In this document: in pieces, positions 54,885 through 56,374 of the stretch | How the letters are laid out: every line of letters starts with the position of its first letter | How positions within the stretch are numbered: the stretch's first letter is position 1 | NCBI GenBank assembly: GCA_964442745.1 | Contig: CAYUAI010000020.1 | Span: forward strand, 1-56,374 | Source of the DNA: CAYUAI01 sp964442745 | GTDB taxonomy: Bacteria; Pseudomonadota; Gammaproteobacteria; S012-40 | DNA length: 56,374 nucleotides | Direction: 5' to 3' | Position numbers and translations under genes: made by a program | The notes under the pieces: model-generated | The model's database searches: none | The model's input: the letters and a program-made list of their open reading frames with translations, nothing else | What the model was told of the DNA's origin: nothing

Positions 54885-56222
54885 ATGAAATATGTAATGA
54901 TCGAATGTAAAGAAAAATTATTGTCTATACGATATATCCTCTTCGGGATTATATTTCTGCCGTTGGCACTCGATTTTAGAAGTAAGTTTACCGACCCCTC
55001 ATTTTTGAGTCCAATTATTCAAATTATCTTCACGTCACTAACAATTTTTAGCTGCATAGGATTGTTATTCTTATTTCTTACGCAACGGTCGTACTTGGTT
55101 GCACCATCTCATGCTATTTCGCCAGCATTAAAACTTTGGGTATTGTTTCTTCTGTTGAGTGCTATCACCGCCCTACTAAATGCTGTCCCCGTTGAAACAT
55201 TTGCACGAACCATGTTACCTTTCATTTTAGCATGGATAGGAATGTTAGCCGTTTATTTTCTTGCAGTCCAGGGATATAAGCCCGAAGCAATACTAAAGTT
55301 AATTGTCGCTACATCATTTGTGACAATTATATGGCAAGTGTTACTTGAATTAGGAATACGCGGTACACCTATAGACAATATTCGATTTCATATTATTGGG
55401 GCAGGTCTACCTATAGTGACAGCTTACAGCATAGCACTGCTTGTATTTTCTCGCGGTCGAAATATTATTGGCATACTAGGAATGCTGATTGTATCAACGA
55501 TTATATTCTTAAGTGTGACACGAGGCTTACTAATTTCTGTGGTATTATCATTTATAGCTGCGATCGCAATTCATTTTCAGTCGCTCACCATAAAAAAACT
55601 AATGCAGAGACTAGTCCCTTCGTTCGTAGCTGCAATGGTAATTTTAAGTATTATGCTATATGCATCCTATTTGTTTGGTAGTGATGTCTTTCAAAATTGG
55701 ATCGTCAGAATATTTGAACAACGTACTGATAGTGGTGTAGACGTTACCTCACTAGCTCGAATCGCTGAATATTCATCACAAATGGCATTACTAACACAGG
55801 ATCCTATAACTTTGTTTTTTGGCCGTGGGTATGGCAGCTCATACAATTTAGATATGAATATTGCATATGAGCTTGAAGGTATATTGAGTCAAGACATAAT
55901 GTACAGTGATCATATTGCTCTCGGTCACTCCTTATGGGTCTTCTCCTTATTTACCGGTGGCCTCTTGTCAGGATGGATACTACCATTCGTTATGGTAGCC
56001 GCTACAATTAAAGCTTGGAATGCAAGTAAATGTACAAACATCGAAAATTCTAGCGATTATATCATAAATATGACTATATTTCTTGCCTTGTTTCAAATTG
56101 CATTAAGCGCATTCGCTGGTCATCCATTTAGTTTGAGATACCTGGCTATATGCATAGGAGCATTAATTGCGCTTGCGTACTGGATAAGCAAAAGTAAAAA
56201 AGTGATCAGAAACACTTCTTAA
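54885..56222 (+). CDS. O-antigen polymerase/ligase family membrane protein (Wzy-like)
   Basis: 445 residues, hydrophobic, about 12 predicted membrane helices with one larger periplasmic loop (about 260-340) carrying RIAEYSSQ and GRGYGSSY. This fits the Wzy polymerase / WaaL ligase superfamily; catalytic Arg residues of the loop are present, but Wzy versus WaaL cannot be told. Its place near wzx and before the end of the window favours Wzy. AT-rich. The stretch 56223-56374 holds nothing further. Confidence 0.75.
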   Translation: MKYVMIECKEKLLSIRYILFGIIFLPLALDFRSKFTDPSFLSPIIQIIFTSLTIFSCIGLLFLFLTQRSYLVAPSHAISPALKLWVLFLLLSAITALLNAVPVETFARTMLPFILAWIGMLAVYFLAVQGYKPEAILKLIVATSFVTIIWQVLLELGIRGTPIDNIRFHIIGAGLPIVTAYSIALLVFSRGRNIIGILGMLIVSTIIFLSVTRGLLISVVLSFIAAIAIHFQSLTIKKLMQRLVPSFVAAMVILSIMLYASYLFGSDVFQNWIVRIFEQRTDSGVDVTSLARIAEYSSQMALLTQDPITLFFGRGYGSSYNLDMNIAYELEGILSQDIMYSDHIALGHSLWVFSLFTGGLLSGWILPFVMVAATIKAWNASKCTNIENSSDYIINMTIFLALFQIALSAFAGHPFSLRYLAICIGALIALAYWISKSKKVIRNTS

Positions 56223-56374
56223 AAAAATACCAAAATAATATCGAAATCAAAAAGGCATAGTTCTGCAGTATAGTTTCCACTAACATTGTGGTAACTTAAT
56301 TTTCTGAAAATTAGTTTTACTATTACGGGTCTCATACGTTTGTGACACAGGCTCAATAGTCAGTTTTTTCCTTT

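Overview
The window is about 56 kb of a gammaproteobacterial chromosome. The partial 16S rRNA, the conserved infA / clpA-clpS / cspD block, the mnmA-hflD pair, and the ispA, dxs, queD and folE2 proteins all point to Gammaproteobacteria. I cannot name the genus from sequence alone.

Layout. 1-700: the 5' end of a 16S rRNA gene on the minus strand, with its leader, a boxA-like site and two tandem promoters. 860-13.2 kb: a CheY-like regulator, a degenerate HD-GYP protein, a DUF1835-type protein, infA, clpA-clpS, cspD, a membrane GGDEF-EAL protein, mnmA and hflD. 13.3-17.5 kb: an Hpt / response-regulator-phosphatase / STAS / chemoreceptor cluster resembling the HptB-HsbR-HsbA switch, preceded by a good sigma-28 (FliA) promoter. 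17.7-22 kb: a three-gene operon of largely unknown function; its large middle protein has Cys clusters and a tail of repeated acidic-Thr-hydrophobic motifs. 22.3-26.9 kb: ispA, dxs, queD, folE2. 26.9-29.5 kb: a retropepsin-like protease and motAB, again with a FliA-like promoter. 29.8 kb: a di-heme cytochrome c peroxidase.

30.9-40.4 kb is a minus-strand exopolysaccharide locus: priming glycosyltransferase, PEP-CTERM-like protein, VpsP-like protein, PHP phosphatase, Wzc kinase, Wza and an outer-membrane barrel. It contains REP-like palindromes and a nested inverted-repeat element. From 41.1 kb a plus-strand O-antigen-type operon begins with an exact ops element (RfaH recruitment site) in its leader. 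It encodes a CDP-3,6-dideoxyhexose pathway (rfbI, F, G, H and a final SDR), then FkbM and other methyltransferases, a Wzx flippase and a Wzy-like polymerase.

From about 45.7 kb the DNA looks more AT-rich and is littered with decayed mobile DNA: two IS200/IS605 tnpA remnants, an internally deleted DDE insertion sequence with perfect 20-bp ends, and an ISNCY-type transposase pseudogene that carries a 214-bp palindromic MITE-like element. The polysaccharide cluster has evidently been rebuilt by repeated insertion and deletion.

The strongest leads for new biology are the 17.7-22 kb operon, the FliA-linked partner-switching cluster, the ops leader with its micro-ORF, and the nested MITE. All assignments come from reading sequence motifs; no database search was run.
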